Below the pieces are notes generated by a model that saw only the letters and a program-made list of their open reading frames with translations, had not been told where the DNA came from and ran no database searches. Shown in pieces: positions 35,290 through 48,850 of a DNA stretch of 64,000 nt. The first letter of the stretch is position 1. Each line of letters begins with the position of its first letter. The stretch is from NCBI GenBank assembly GCA_946807835.1, contig OX327699.1, positions 7,123,001 through 7,187,000 of the forward strand, read 5' to 3'. A program made the translations under genes and the position numbers. This DNA is from Ailanthus altissimus. Its lineage: Eukaryota > Streptophyta > Magnoliopsida > Sapindales > Simaroubaceae.

Positions 35290-36698
35290 TTCAGCCAAGA
35301 GAAGGGATCCTGCTACAGTAAAATCCAAGGCTTTTTCTTATTTTTCATGCATGATCAAGTTAAAATAAAGCCAAATATAAGTTCCTAAGATCAATTGAAG
35401 CTTCCACTAGTGAAAATGCAAGGAAAAGACGTAAGAAAAGCATTATTTAGTAATGGTGATGTATGATTTTTTTCAAGATTACTTCAATTAATGTCTTTGT
35501 GTGAATGCTTGATCTAGATTGAGTTGAATTCAAGTGTGAAACTCAAGGGAGACACAAAACTAAAGGAATTAGTAAGGTAAAAATTAGGGTTTGGTGTAAT
35601 CTTAATGTAGAAACGTCAATTGAATGTTATTAAGGCATTAGAATTAAATTGGAATGATTTAAATGTCATTGGAACAAGAAATTAAGAAAAGAAATGTGTT
35701 GGGTGGAAGATGGTGATTTCGGCCACTTTAGGGATTTTAGGGTTTGAGTTGTGTTTTGGTTCAATTGTTGTGTATAAACGATTCCTTGTGTAAATTGGAT
35801 GTATATGATTGATGAAAAATCAAAAATGAAGAAAAAGGGACATGATTGTCCATTCTTGGTAAGATGAAGAAAAATTATGTCCAACCAAATTTATAGGGTG
35901 TTAAGAAATTTTTATGGCTTCGGATGGTAAATTAAACAAGATTGAATGACTTTGTAAATGAAAATGAAAAGTTGAGTCGATCCAGGCTTCGTAAGCCAAT
36001 TAAGCCGCTTACTAGTTTAAGTGTAATTTTAGCATTAGTAAAGGTTATAAATGTCATTTGTAGCAAGTAGGTGAAGAAAACTGAAAGTGGTAAAAGAAGG
36101 GAAAATTTCCAAAGAAAAATCAAACTTGGAGTGTTTGGTGAGTGAAAATCTGTAATTGATTATCTTTCGTTAATATATTTTAACATATTGGAATTTTATG
36201 TTTATAAGATGTTAAATGTATAAGCATGATTTACAATTTTCCGTATGTTGTTATAATTATGAATTTCCATGTTTAGTTTGAGGAATAGTTTTTAAAATTA
36301 TTAAATTAGTTTTTAAAAGTCATTGGTACCCTTAGTTTTTATTTTTCATTATTGTGTAAATTTTATGATTGGAATGAAATTGTTGTGTGGAGTTGAATTT
36401 GATTTTGGAAGGATTGGAGGTTCTATTTGAAAGTTGAGAAAACTATTTTAAATAGAAATGTGATTTTCATTGCAGGTTTGTTTTGGGATTTTCAAAAAAA
36501 CAGAGGAAACTCTGTCCTTTTTTTTAATTTGGTAAATTATCTTCACGAATATTTCGAGATTCAGTTATTAATAACAAGAATTAAAAAGGGTTTGCCTTAC
36601 AAAATTTCTCAGTTTTAATAGTTAGACTCTAAGGAATTTCCGTTGGGGTACCTAGCGAGACCACTGGGATCTATAGTAGAGGGTCTTAGGGCGGGTCA
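35290..36698 (-). mobile_element. Second Tekay-like gypsy LTR, inverted, truncated
   Basis: Read on the minus strand from 36698 it starts TGACCCGCCC and follows 10944-13170 (shared words include GACCCTCTA, TTTGGTTGGACATAA and ACACATTTCTTTTCTTAAT). Internal deletions make it about 0.8 kb shorter over the shared part. Similarity fades near 35290, before the TATA box of the other copy. It sits inside the start of pol of the Athila element, and its start abuts the AACATG of that reading frame. Confidence 0.7.
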
Positions 36699-36699
36699 T

Positions 36700-38450
36700 G
36701 TTAGCTAGTTTCTTTTATAGAATAGCACTACATTCTTCAGCCAACACCACTATCTCTTGGTCATCAAGCTTCCTTTTCTTAAAGAGTATGTTCATTCATA
36801 ACTAGGCATTTGTTCAAGTGCCTTAGCAAAGGGGATGTTGATGTGCAACTTTTTAAATACCTTTAGGAACTTAAGTAATTGCTTGTTAAGATTTTTTTTT
36901 TGTTGTTCTCTTATATATGATACCTACCTAAAAGAAGAGATCTTATTTTAACTGTAGGTGTTATCCCTTAATGGAATAGATTAAATTCCTTATTCATCCC
37001 TTCCTTTTTCTTCTTCTTCTTCTAAACTCAACTATCTACTTCGTCATTTTCCTAAACCACCTAAGAGGGCAGAGAAGAAGAAGAAAAGGCCAACCTTTGA
37101 GGGAAATGTGGTAGGATGTAGGTTTGCACTTAAAGTTGCATTATCTTCTCTTTATTTGTCTTATCTGATGGACTCTCATCTTTTTACTCTTTAGTAGATT
37201 TACCCATGTCTGCTGCTTGTGTAAACTGTTACCTTGGAGGTTGCACTACACTAGACTGCACCTCTTTGCCACTTTTAAAAGTGACTGCCTTACATTACTA
37301 TTTCTCACCTCTAGGATTAACCTCAGTGTTACTTGGTATAGCACCTTATGGATGGATATTTATAAATGAAGCTAATTGTCCTATTTGTGTCTCCAAGGTT
37401 TTGAGAGAGGCTGCCTAGTTCTGCAATAACTGATCAATCTTACTCATGTATTGCACAAGTTTTTCAATATTGGCTTCTTCTCTAGTTGTTGCAAGACTAG
37501 TGAAGCATGGAATCCAGGTGATTATTTGGTCTAGATGATTGGCCTTAATTGTTCTAAGAGAAATTTGGGTGATTCCTTCACCTTGGGTTATAATCTTTAG
37601 AGTTGGGATAATTTTAATTCCTGTTATACCCCATAAATTGTATTGTAAGTTGGGATTGTTCTTATTCTTGTTGTACTCTATAAATTGTGTTGTCTCTATA
37701 CAATGATTATTAGGGTGATTGTTCCACAAAATCATAAGTAACTTACTAACTTCTCACTGAATTAACTCTTATAAACTTAACCTTATTAGTAAGAAGGCTA
37801 ACTTGGGCTGTCAAAGATGTCAAAGCATCTACCACATAGACCCAACTACCTTTATTGGGTTCACCCTGTTAGATGGCCATTGATAACTATCATTTCTTCC
37901 AACAAATCATAAGCCTCATCAGTAGACTTATTTATCAAGGCACCTCCAGCTGCTACATCCACATTTGTCCTCAATTGATCTACAAGTACATTATAAAATT
38001 TTTGTCTTGATAACCATTTCAAAACTCAATAATGTGGGTACTTCCTCAACATGTCCTTAAACCTCTCCCAAACCTCATATAAAGATTCTTGATCATGTTT
38101 AACAAAAATGGTAGTATCATTCCTCATCCTAGTTGTCTTTACTGGTGGAAAGGATTTGGTTAAGAATTCCTGCGCCAAATTATCCCAAGTAGAAATAAAA
38201 TTAGATGGCAAAGACATAAGCAACTTTTTGCTTTATCCCTCAATGAGGATAGAAAAAACCTTAGTCTAATAACATCATCTGAAACCTTGTAAAACTTGAA
38301 GATGTCACAAATCCCCAAGAAGTTCATAATATGTTTATTCGGATCATCATTAGGAAGTCCTTCAAATTGTACTGAGTCCTTAAGCATTTGGATGGTACTA
38401 GGTTTTATCTGAAATTTTTTGAATTAATTATAGGTCTCCGAATACATGAA
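36700..38450 (-). pseudogene. Athila-lineage Ty3/gypsy gag and start of pol, decayed
   Basis: From right to left the translation gives the gag core (VQFEGLPNDDPNKHIMNFL, IRLRFFLSSLRDKAK, TWDNLAQEFLTKSFPP, ESLYEVWERFKDMLRK; 38387-38026), a GGALINKSTDEAYDLLEEM block (about 37890-37950), the gag C-terminal region with VTFKSGKEVQ (about 37270) and the pol start with KRKLDDQEIVVLAEECSAI (about 36780-36720). These are typical of Athila elements. The region ends at 36700, where the inverted gypsy LTR intrudes. Several frameshifts and stops are present, though some frames of 65-106 codons remain. A (CTT)n run lies at about 37008-37024. Confidence 0.85.
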
Positions 38451-38761
38451 CTAATTCCATCCACTAACGACACTACATACTTTCTCAAGATTCTTGAATT
38501 GTTGTCAAAATGTGAAAGTTTACCGCCTTGATTCTCTATAGTTTCTCTTTATGTTTGCTCTTGACTTAGCCTTCTAAGTGCCCTCTCTATCTCCAGGTCA
38601 AGAGCAATTAATTCAAGATTACAAATCCTCTACATACACTACAGTGTCAACCTATGAAAACAACCATAATCCAAAGCTAAACAAGTAAACAAATAAAAAC
38701 AAAATCCGAATAAAACACAAGATAAACTAGTATTGATATTGATAATGAACATAGAAATAAT

Positions 38762-38780
38762 GTCCTCTGCAATGGTACCA
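38762..38780 (-). other. Primer-binding site of the Athila element
   Basis: On the minus strand TGGTACCATTGCAGAGGAC corresponds to the Athila/Tat aspartate-tRNA primer site TGGCGCCGTTGCCGGGGA. Four of the five differences are C-to-T or G-to-A, three of them at CpG positions, which fits decay of methylated DNA. It lies 6 bp from the LTR end. Confidence 0.7.
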
Positions 38781-38786
38781 AAACCT

Positions 38787-40305
38787 TGTTATGCAATGGA
38801 TATGATTGCAATCTTTGTGTATGAATTATATGTTCATTCAAGCGCAAGGGCACGCTACCGTTTTATAAGTAATATGGAGATAAAAGGTGTTGATCCCAAG
38901 ATTACTAGATGGTTTATTTTATGTCAATTACTCAATGCAAATGAGAACTAAATTAATTTTAAATTATCTAATTGAATAAGCAAATAACAACACACCACTC
39001 AATGACAATGAGTACCCAGGAGTGTAGTTATCCCCCAACCCATGTTTATTTAAGGTGTACTTTGAATGTTAATCCCTTGGTCTATTATTGGTCTCAATAC
39101 TAAGTTCATCATAAGCCTTTTCTGATGGTTAAGCAATTATTTTCCCCTTAATCCATTACCTATATTCCTATGATACTGAGATTAAACATAATTCATTATG
39201 TCTAAGTTGATTTGACCATGCATGTTGGTTAAGTATATTTCTATCATGACTTGAAGCTTATAGATACTACTCTACAATCATACATCGATTTACTCTAGAA
39301 TTTTCAATGAGACAACATTTTCAAGTTTATCTTAATGAATCCAACAATCATATATTAATTGGCCAAATTAAATGTAAGCATTAAGCATCAAGAAATCAAA
39401 TAATAGCCAAGTTCATACATTCAAAGTTAAAAATATCTATAAACACATGATTGAGTTCAATACCACAAACCTAGGAAAATGAAATTAGTTCGACATAACT
39501 AAGCTTAGATAAAAAAATACAAGAGAAAATATTAAAGAATCAAGATTAAACCCAAAAGTGCAATAGATGAAATCCAAAGAAGCCACTTTGGTTTTAGTTC
39601 AAATACTTCTCTTAAAGTTGCCAATCTTCCTTAATCATGTTAAATCCCTCCAAAGTTGATTCCAAGTGTTGAATAATGTTTGTTAATAGCAAAAAGGGGA
39701 GATTTTTAGTCTATAACTAGTTACTTTAGTTTCAAGTCAAAGTTGAAACGTCCTTCTTACAAAATTCCAAAAGAGTTGCTTTATATAATACAAGAAAACA
39801 TTGGGGCAATAAGACTTGGAATACTGGTGTGTTCCTAGCTATACTGTATAAATGTTAGGGCATTATACTTGTCTGATGTTAGGGCATTCTAATGCGATTG
39901 TGACACTCAACTAGTGCTAGAACGTTGGCGGATTTGGGTTATCTCAGAAAATTATGCGGCTTAGAACACTGCCTTTATGCCATAACATCCAATTTTCTAG
40001 AAACGCTAGAGAATTAATGAATTAACATTAGAGCGTTCATCTAAATGGATGAACGCTGCTGCGTTGGCTTGTAAAACGCCAGGGCGTTTATCTTTACTCT
40101 GCACTTTCACTCTGTATTTTCGCTCTTTAGCTTCTTTATTACTGTTTTTCCCTCCAATTCATCCAATCTACTGTTTATCCTACAATTTCAACACATTGGT
40201 GCATAAATAGCATGTAATTACATGAAAATGTAAAGATCTAAGTTAAAATGGGGTTATAATATATGTCTATTTAATGCTCATTACTTACCCTATGAGAGCA
40301 CATCA
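38787..40305 (-). mobile_element. 5' LTR of the Athila element
   Basis: A 1519-bp LTR with ends TGTTATGC (38787) and CACATCA (40305), oriented minus because the primer site and gag follow on its left. It aligns in order with the solo LTR 19259-20668. Near its promoter end it carries quasi-palindromic repeats (GAACGCTGCTGCGTTG at 40051 and AACGCCAGGGCGTTT at 40075). It identifies the solo LTRs at 19259, 44033 and 45612 as Athila-type. Confidence 0.8.
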
Positions 40306-43300
40306 ATTTTACTTTTTTTCTTTTGCATCATACATCATGTTTAGATATTTATACTATATTTATGATGATATTTGAGCATGAATGATTTATTCTTTTATTC
40401 ATTTATTTCAGCAAAATATCAAACCCTTTGTTCACAATTTTATCTATTTATAAATTAACTAGCGATAGCCTTGTAAAATGGAAAAGGATGATGAACATTA
40501 TGCTTGTCTATGAAAAGCAAAAGTTTGTCCTCGCTGATCGCTGCCCTGTTGGGCCTACTCTTAATGCTTCACAAGAAGTTCAAGAGTAATATAATTGTTA
40601 GATTGAAACTGATGAAAAAGCCCGCTGCTACTTGTCAGCAGGCATGTTTGAAGTGTTTAGCAATAAGCATGATAATATGAAAACCACAAAAGAAATATGG
40701 AATCACTACATTAAATGTTTGGGCAACCTTTTGAAAAATCTTGGCATAATGCGATGAAAGCCATTATCAATGTTAAGATGAAGAATGGAACCTTAATTTA
40801 TGAGCTTATACTTAAAATAAGTGTTCACTTCTATGAAGCTAAGTTTCACGGGGCATAGATAATTGAGCGAATGCAGGTAATGATGATCTTTAAAACCTAG
40901 CTCCAAGTTTTCTTTCATTCACAAGCAACTATTTCATGAACAAACTAAAGTTTAACATGACTCAGTTGCTTAATGAGCTCCAAATCTTTGAATCCATTAA
41001 CATTGGGAAACATGGAGAGATAAATGTTATTGATGGGAAGCCTTCCTCTTCCGAGAATAAAAAAGATGAATAATAAAGGAAATAGCTCATTTGTAGGCAA
41101 ACCTAGATGTTAAAAGAGGAACAAGAATAAGAAGAACAACAAAAAACGTGATGAAGCCAAGGCAAAAGGAAAATGTTTCCTCTTCCAAAAGGAAGGCCAT
41201 TAGAAGATGAATTGTACCCTCTATCTAAAGGGGCACAAGAAGAAAAAGAAAGGTAAATGTGATTTAATTGTACTTGAAGCTTGTTTTGTGGAAGACAATG
41301 AAATCCCTTAGATAGTAGACTATGGGGTCACTAATAATACTTGTTCTTCTTTGCATATAATGATTTTTCGTGAGCATTGGCAAATGGCGAATTTGTGATA
41401 CGAGTGGGTACTAAGCCATTGTTCCAGCTAAAGCAATAGGAGAAGTTAGGCTTAAGTTTAGAGATTATTTTATATTTTTGCAAGACGACTTTTATATTCT
41501 TGGTTTTAGACAAGATTTGATTTTTGTTTCTAAATGTTAAAACATTCCTATCCCATTTCTTTTAATAATAACTTAGTTTTTATTTCAAGAAATGGTTTTA
41601 ATATATGTGTCGGTAATTTAGAGAATGGTCTTTATATTCTACGCTTGCAAACTTAAACATTGCTTAACACTTAAATGTTCAAATTAGAACAACCAAAACC
41701 CAAAAAACAAATAATATCTCATGATGATAAAACATTCCTTTGGCACCTTAGATTAAGGCATAATAGTATACAATAACTAGTAAATGATGGACCCTTAAAT
41801 AGTTTAAAGATTAGTACCTTAGCAAGTTGCAAATCTTATCTAAAATGTAATATGACTTGAAAACCTTTCACTAAAAAAGGTAACAGGGCCAAAGAACCTT
41901 TAGAACTAATACATCTGAATGTTTGTGGTCTTATTAATATACAAGCCAGATAAGTATATAAAAATTTCATCACTTTTATTAATAATTGCTCTCGCTATAT
42001 CTATATATATTTGAAGTATAGAAAATTGAAAACCTTTGAAAATTTTAAAGAATTCTGAGCCAAAACTAAGAAACAACTCAATAAACTTTTAAAAGTACTT
42101 TGATCTGATAGAGAAAGTGAATAAGATCACCTAAAAGAGAATGGGATTATATACCAACTCACTACTTCAAAAACACCATAACAAAATTTTGTTGTCGAAA
42201 AGAGAAATAGAACGTTACTAGACATGGTGAGATCTATACTTAGTTTCTTAGTACTACTCGCTTCTTTTGGGGTTATATATTACAAACAATAGTGTAATTC
42301 TTAACGTAGTACCATCTAAGTCAATCCAACAAACATCTTTCGAGTTTTAGAATGTTCGCAAACCTTCTTTATGACACTTTTATATATTATTGTGTCTAGC
42401 ACAAGTGCTAAAGATTGAGAAGTTGGAACCATATTCAAAAATATGCTTATTTATAGGCTACCAAAGAAATAAGAGGTTTTTCTTTTATAATCCATAAGCA
42501 AACAAAGTATTTGTATTGACAAATGCCATTTTTCTTGAGGACAATTGCATAAGAGATCATAAACCTCAAAGCAAAATTGTCATCAAGAAACTACTTTCCA
42601 ATAAGGTTAGAGCTCAATAAACAAAAAATATTATTGGAACACAAAGTCAAAAAATCATGCTTGCTCGTCAAAATAGAGCACCGTCACCTAAGCGCAGTAG
42701 GAGGATTGTAAGATAACTCATTCGTTACACTTTGTTTAGAGAAGCACAACTTCTAATCTTTGATGACAGTGTAGATGACCCATTGATGTATAAACAAGCA
42801 ATAGAAGACTCTAACAAGGATAAATGACTTGAAGCCATAAATCCCAAGATAGAATCAATGCACTCTAACTTAGTGTGGGAACTTATAGGTCTAACTGAAG
42901 AATTTAAACCCATTGGGTGCAAATGGATCTATAAAAGAAAATTGAGTAGATGAAAAAATAAAGACTTTCAAAGCAAGGCTAATAGTGAAAGGTTGTACTT
43001 AAAAAAATGGAGTTGATTATAAAAAGACTTTCTTACTAATGGCAATGCTAAAATCTACTCACATTCTCTTATCCATTGCTACTTGTTTAGATTACAAGAT
43101 TTGGTAAATAGATGTCAAGACTACTTTTCTTAATTGAAAGCTTGATGAAACCATTTACATGGTTTAACTAGACGGATTCATAGAACAAGGTCAAGAGCAA
43201 AAAGATTGCAAACTGCAAAGGTCCATTTATAGACTTAAACAAGCATTTAGATCTTAGAATATAAGATTTGATCAAGCTGTCAAATCTTATGGCTTTAAGC

Positions 43301-44032
43301 AAAACATTGATGAAGCTTGTGTATACAAATGCATCAATTAACGTAAAGTGGTTTTCTTGATTCTTTATATTGATGATATTCTTCTCATTACGAATAATAA
43401 ATAAGTATTATTAAAATTTAACAAATGGCTAGTTAGGAAATTCCAAATGAAAGATTTGGCAGAAGAAAGTTATGTTCTTAGGAGCCAACTTATATGAGAT
43501 TTAAGAACAAACTCTTAGCTCTATCTTAAGCATTGTACATAGATAAGATTTTCGATGCAAAATTCCAATAAAGGTATTTTACCTTCTCTCCATGGAATTC
43601 ACTTATCAAAGCACAATGCCCTAAGATACCTTAAGAATAAGAGAATATGAGACGGGTACCTTATGCCTTTGTAGGTAGCCAAATGTATGATATATTATAT
43701 ACTAGGCCCGACATTTTTTATTTGATGGATATAGTCAGTCGATATCAATCTAATCTAGGATATGATCACTAGATTACAATAAAGCATATTCTTAAGTACC
43801 TACAAGAAACAAGAAACTATATGCTTGTTTATTTTGGTAAAGATTTGATCCCAATCAAATACACTAATTCTGATTTTCAATCTTTGTATTTTTATAAATC
43901 TATGTCTGAATTAGCATTCACTCTTAGTGAAGGAGCCATTGTGTGGAGAAACATAAAATTATAATGTATTATTGATTTTACCATTGAAGCCAAATATGTA
44001 GTGGCTTGTGAAGCAACTGAGGAGGCAATATG

Positions 44033-45330
44033 TGATAAGCACGTTTTATATATGCTGTTATACCCTTTTTAATTTGATAATTGCTCAATTTGAATGTGAA
44101 TGTGTGATTTTTTATATATATTAATTTTATTTTGTAGAATTCAAGTTAATAGAGCTATTTAGAATGAAAATTCAAAGAAAACAAGGTAAAAATAAAAACC
44201 AAATACACTACAGTGGATTACTACAGTAACAAGCAACATTACCGATGAACAGTGCCTGTGAATAGTTTTGCTATAGTGCTCCATGCCTTGGCGCCAAAAA
44301 GTGACCCTTAGGCACCGCTAGCACCCTAATTTCATTTTTTACTTTATGCCCTAATTTTGAAGCCTATAAAAAGAAGATTAAAAGCCTCATTTACAAGGGA
44401 GGAGAAGAGTACAAAATAAAGATAGAAACAAAGAATTTTAGTGAGAGAAACATATTGGAGCTTGAATTTAGATAAGATTATTGAAGATTAAAAGCTTCCA
44501 ACTATCTCTCAAACTAGTTCTTTCTTTCTCTCTATCTCATTTACATTTAATTCAAGTTTATAATTGTGATTTGTGTTATTTTGAACATGAGTACTTTTGT
44601 GAACATTTGGATGGATGTAATTGAATATGTCCCTATGGATTGTTGATTATATGTTCTAGGGTTTGATGAAACTCTAATGAATAATATGCATTGATGTTGA
44701 TATGTGATTAATGACTATTTTATGTTCATTCATTTATACTTTTTATGTGGTTAATGCTTTTAATTGCATTAATAAATGGATTAGATGTTTTAAATGCTTG
44801 GGTTATGTACTTGAAAGAGTTTAATCCATATGTTGGTTGTAAAAAGCATAACTTTAAGTTTGTTAAGTTAGGAGACTAATAAACTTATGGTAGTCATATA
44901 AAGGTAGCTTAATGCATGTATGTATAACGGGTTAGATATGAATATCAACTTAGTTGTATATGTATAGGGTCTCATTTGACACTCGGTAGAGGTATTGAGA
45001 TTAAATATACAACCTTAACTAATGAATGCATAAAATTAATTTTTAATCACTAATAATAAAGAGCATAGGAATAATAAAGAGAAATCAAATCCCTAGAACC
45101 CATTGGTATAGAACTCTCATATCTTTAATTTACCAAATTATTTGGATTAAGCATTTTATTTTAATTACATAATTTAACTTAGCCATTAGATTAGCCTAGA
45201 TAACATTAGGTTGCCAACACCATAATAAGATACTAATGCTCGTGAGAATAATACTTACTCGTCACTTTATTACTTAAGCACGACGTGTGCACTTACGGTT
45301 ACAATTCGCGTGTGTATAATTTTGCGAACT
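44033..45330 (+). mobile_element. Solo LTR, Athila type, inserted in copia B RNase H
   Basis: The 1298-bp insertion starts TGATAAGCAC and ends GCGAACT, flanked by ATATG (44028-44032) and GTATG (45331-45335), one mismatch from a 5-bp target duplication. RNase H reads from EAI to W-L-KSLIKFG when it is removed. A TATA box (TATAAAAAG, 44365-44373) lies on the + strand. Similarity to 38787-40305 is in reverse orientation. Confidence 0.78.
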
Positions 45331-45611
45331 GTATGGCTTTGAAAAGTCTTATCAAATTTGGAATTTATTTCAAACATGGATAAATCCTTCGCACTTTATT
45401 GTAAGAATAGTGGTGTGGTGGAAAACTCCAAAGAGCTAAGAAGTCATAAAAAAGGTAAGCCTATATAACTAAATACCATCTAATCAAGGAGATGTTCTGG
45501 TGAAGAAGGTTGATTCACAAAATGAACATCCTTTTACAAAGACTCTACCAACTGCTAGTTTTTAGAGTTACTAAGAAATCTTAATGATATGAAACCTATC
45601 ACATCTGCTTT

Positions 45612-46990
45612 TGATAGCACTTAATTATGTTAAATATTGTTTTTATTCTTAAACTTAATATTTATTCATTTAATCTCAATTATTTGGCTATTTATACACT
45701 TTATTGTTGTTTTATAGGTTGCAAAGATGATAGAAATTAGATGAAAAAGGAATAAGGAGAGCAAAAATAAAGGCCAACATCGTAGTAGCTAATACTTAAT
45801 GTTGCGTTGCCAAAGTTAGCATCTTCAGCACCGTAACACCCAACACTTAAGGCTGCAATGCCCAAGTTAGAAGAATTCCCAATGTCGCAGGCTCCAACAC
45901 CTAGTGTCGCGACACCAAAGTCAGTGTTCCTAGCGCCTTGTTATCCAAACTAATGTTGTGGCGCTAGTGCAATTAAAAGAAAATCCTAACCTAGCTTGGA
46001 TACAAAGGTTGCCTAGCCAATAACCTATAAATAAGGGACTTTTAAAGCCAAATAGAGACACACAAGCTAGAGCATGGGATAACAAGTTTCAAAGAGATTG
46101 AAATTGAATTTGAAGATTGAAGATTGAAGAATGGCTTACACACTAAGTTAGACATAGAAAGTGAAAAAGTGGGGCAATGTTCTTAGTTTATTTTATTCTC
46201 TTACTTAGATCATATGTTTTCCTTCATTGTGTCTTTGAATTTGTGTTTTAGAACTCTTTTCATCACTATGAATTAATTTTATAGATTTAGGGTTATAAAT
46301 TTTAAACTCAATATGTAATTGAAGTTAGTTTTTTTTTCTTATTTTATGAACTTAATGCTTTGAATTGTTCAATCTATCTGTACTTAATACTTTTTATTTA
46401 TTTGGTCAATATTTAGATTGTCTTAAGAACCATAATAAAGTTGACAAAAGAATTTATGTGTTTATCCTATTGTAGATTAATATATGATCATAACATAATA
46501 ATTATGAATTTTATATGAGATAGACATTTACTCGTATAGTATATATAGTAGTAATATATCAATTTTTAGTGAATTTCATCCTTATCTGATTACCATAGAC
46601 ATATAAGTAATTGTTAAGGTAAGATATAGTCACTTGACCATCGACTGAGGCTTGTCATGATATTAGGGATCTAGCCAACAATTAATAATTGAGGGATCCA
46701 GATAAGAGAATAACTTATTTAAGTAAAGTACTGAAGAATAATTGTAACCCTAGTTTCGTTTAGTATTGGTGGTCAATTCCTGTTTAATTTAGTTATGTCT
46801 TGATTAATTTTCTATTTAGATTAGATTAGTTTAAATAAATTTAAGTTTTACTTTTTGGATAAAAGTAAGAAGACGTAATTTTAGTACTTAGTGAAAATAG
46901 GTTAAAAAGTCATCGTGAGAATGATACTCTGCTCATCTTGAATTACTTATTTCGATAGTGTACAACAAGTAAAATTATGTTATATGTTTA
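45612..46990 (+). mobile_element. Second Athila-type LTR at the end of copia B
   Basis: Starts TGATAGCACTTAATT, the same end as the minus-strand start of 19259-20668, with a TATA box (TATAAATA, 46026-46033) and GC-rich repeats including GTCGCGACACC near 45916. The right end is uncertain (about 46970-47000). No target duplication is visible. Instead, copia B sequence of about 56 bp occurs on both sides (45555-45611 and 47004-47062). Confidence 0.7.
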
Positions 46991-47062
46991 ATATTTCTTG
47001 TTTCTAGTTTTGAGAGTCACTTAGATTCTCTTGAGATATAAGACGTGTCTTACCTGTTTTAG

Positions 47063-47078
47063 GGCAAGCAGGAGAGAG
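47063..47078 (+). other. Polypurine tract of copia B
   Basis: GCAAGCAGGAGAGAG immediately precedes the LTR start TGTGCC, in the position and style of plant copia polypurine tracts. Confidence 0.6.
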
Positions 47079-48850
47079 TGTGCCGTTAAAGCATGATTAT
47101 TTTATTTAGTTACTACTAAAATCAAATAATAAAGTATATTCATTAAATTTTATGTTTGCAATTTTAATTGCTTTTATTTAAATATCATAAAATTTCTTGA
47201 TTATTATATGTGACCTTAAATTTAGTATATAATAATTATATACTAGAGAATTAAGTTTAAGTATAATAATCTAAACTAATCATTGATCTAAATGAAGTTT
47301 CTGTCTTCATTTAATAGACTATAAATGTGATCCATTTGTATATTATATGCAATGGTCTCATTTAGATCATTCTATGTGTTGACATAGTAAATATAAACAC
47401 TTCGTATAATGTTAATTATATAGGACTGGACCAAAATAAAATTAATTCTCTGTTAATCTATGTTAATAAAGAGAATTTATTTTATCATGTTATAATCATA
47501 TATAGATCAATCTTAATCTTAAGTGATTAATGAACTCCTATATATTAAGTTACATTTATTAATTTATAAGAAAAGGATTGTAAAATAGTTTCAGTCAATT
47601 ATTAAATTTTTTATAGACGTAACAAAATGAATGATTGGTAACATTTCTCATAGAAATGGAATCTACTCATTCTAAGAAGAAGTTAAATAAGTTACTCCTT
47701 TGATAATTAATTTTGGTCTTGAAAATAAGGAGCTCAGTTTTCTTATAGAGTTAAAGATAATAATTAATTTGTAATTTTTACAAATTAAATATTTAAAAGA
47801 GGATCAATATAAATCAAAGATAAAGATGTAATTAGATCAAGGATAAAGATATAGTTAAATGTAATTAGAAAGGTAAAATATTTAAAAGATTATCAATATA
47901 GATCAAGGTTAACCTAGCTCTAATTATGATCACTGGTGGATGATTGATTTGCATGAAATAATTATTGAAATATCAAAGATAATATTCTATTTTATAATTT
48001 ATCTGCAAAAATTAAAAGTTCAATTTTATAATTTTAGTAGAGTAATATAAAGTTAATAAATAAAATCATATTGATCAAGAGTTTTAATTAAATAATATAA
48101 TTTATTGAAGTTTAATTTTGTAGGTCCATTAGGTCCCTATGTTGGTTTTGTAAAACACAAAAATGAACTATAGATTAATTGTTGGATTTAAACTATTAAT
48201 TAACCGAAGTTTAATTTGATTAAATCCAATACGCCCAATTAATTATTCTCTCAATTGGCTCATATAAATAATAATTATTTAATTAGATTATGTATTATTA
48301 TTTATTAGATAAATATGTTGATAAATAATAATTATTTAGTTAGATTATTTGTATTATTATTTATTAGATAAAGATATGTATAAATAATATTATTATTTAT
48401 TAGATAAATGAATAATATGATTATCCATTGATTATCTATATTTTGATAATATGATTATCCAAAAAGTAAAATATCTGTCAAATAATTTGGGGAAAAACAT
48501 AAATATTATTTGCTGTATTATTTAATTAATAAAATAATATTAAATATTATTTTTATCCTTATTCTATTCATACATTAAATGTATAAATAAAGTGATATGA
48601 CACTTATTCATAATCTTTTCCCAATGCCTTCATATTTTTCTTAGGTTAATATATTTTAGAGAGAAAATAATGTGAATTCGTACTCTCATGTATTGAGATC
48701 CCAAGTACGAATTAGAGAGAACACTAATTAGATCCTTTCTAATTAATCAACTTGCCACACGAGTCGTCAATTTGTGACAGAAGCAGTGTGAAAGGTTTAC
48801 AGGAATTGATGGAAAACATCTTTAGGAAATTCACATGCTAGGCATAATTT
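47079..48850 (+). mobile_element. 3' LTR of copia B (right end approximate)
   Basis: Begins TGTGCCGTTAAAGCATGATT after the polypurine tract, wording common at copia LTR starts. About 1.8 kb of very AT-rich DNA follow, with repeated ATAATTATTTA blocks at 48260-48420. No second copy exists in the window for comparison, so the end near 48850 is only an estimate. Confidence 0.5.

Larger units (their letters stand above)
40415..47062 (+). pseudogene. Copia B gag-pol (Ty1/copia), decayed, with two LTR insertions
   Basis: Gag starts near 40415 (KLTSDSLVKWKRM, then KFVLADRCPVGP and ARCYLSAGMFEVFSNKHDN). The zinc knuckle at 41173-41215 has Cys-to-Phe in its second position (CFLFQKEGH). Protease reads VDYGVTNNTCSSL (near 41320). 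Integrase is badly broken (VVEKRNRTLLDMV near 42200). Reverse transcriptase has SMHSNSVWELIG, FKPIGCKWIYKRK and an intact YIDD (43367-43378). RNase H is split: it stops at EATEEAI (about 44030) and resumes after the LTR at 45331 with ALYCKNSGVVENSKELRSH. The pol end (ASF-SY, about 45555) is followed by another LTR. The 5' LTR is missing. The order PR-IN-RT-RH shows Ty1/copia. Confidence 0.88.

Noticed and set aside
40306..40414. Intron before copia B gag, suggested by a TTATTTCAG stretch
   Set aside because: No matching donor site or upstream exon exists; the Athila LTR ends immediately to the left.
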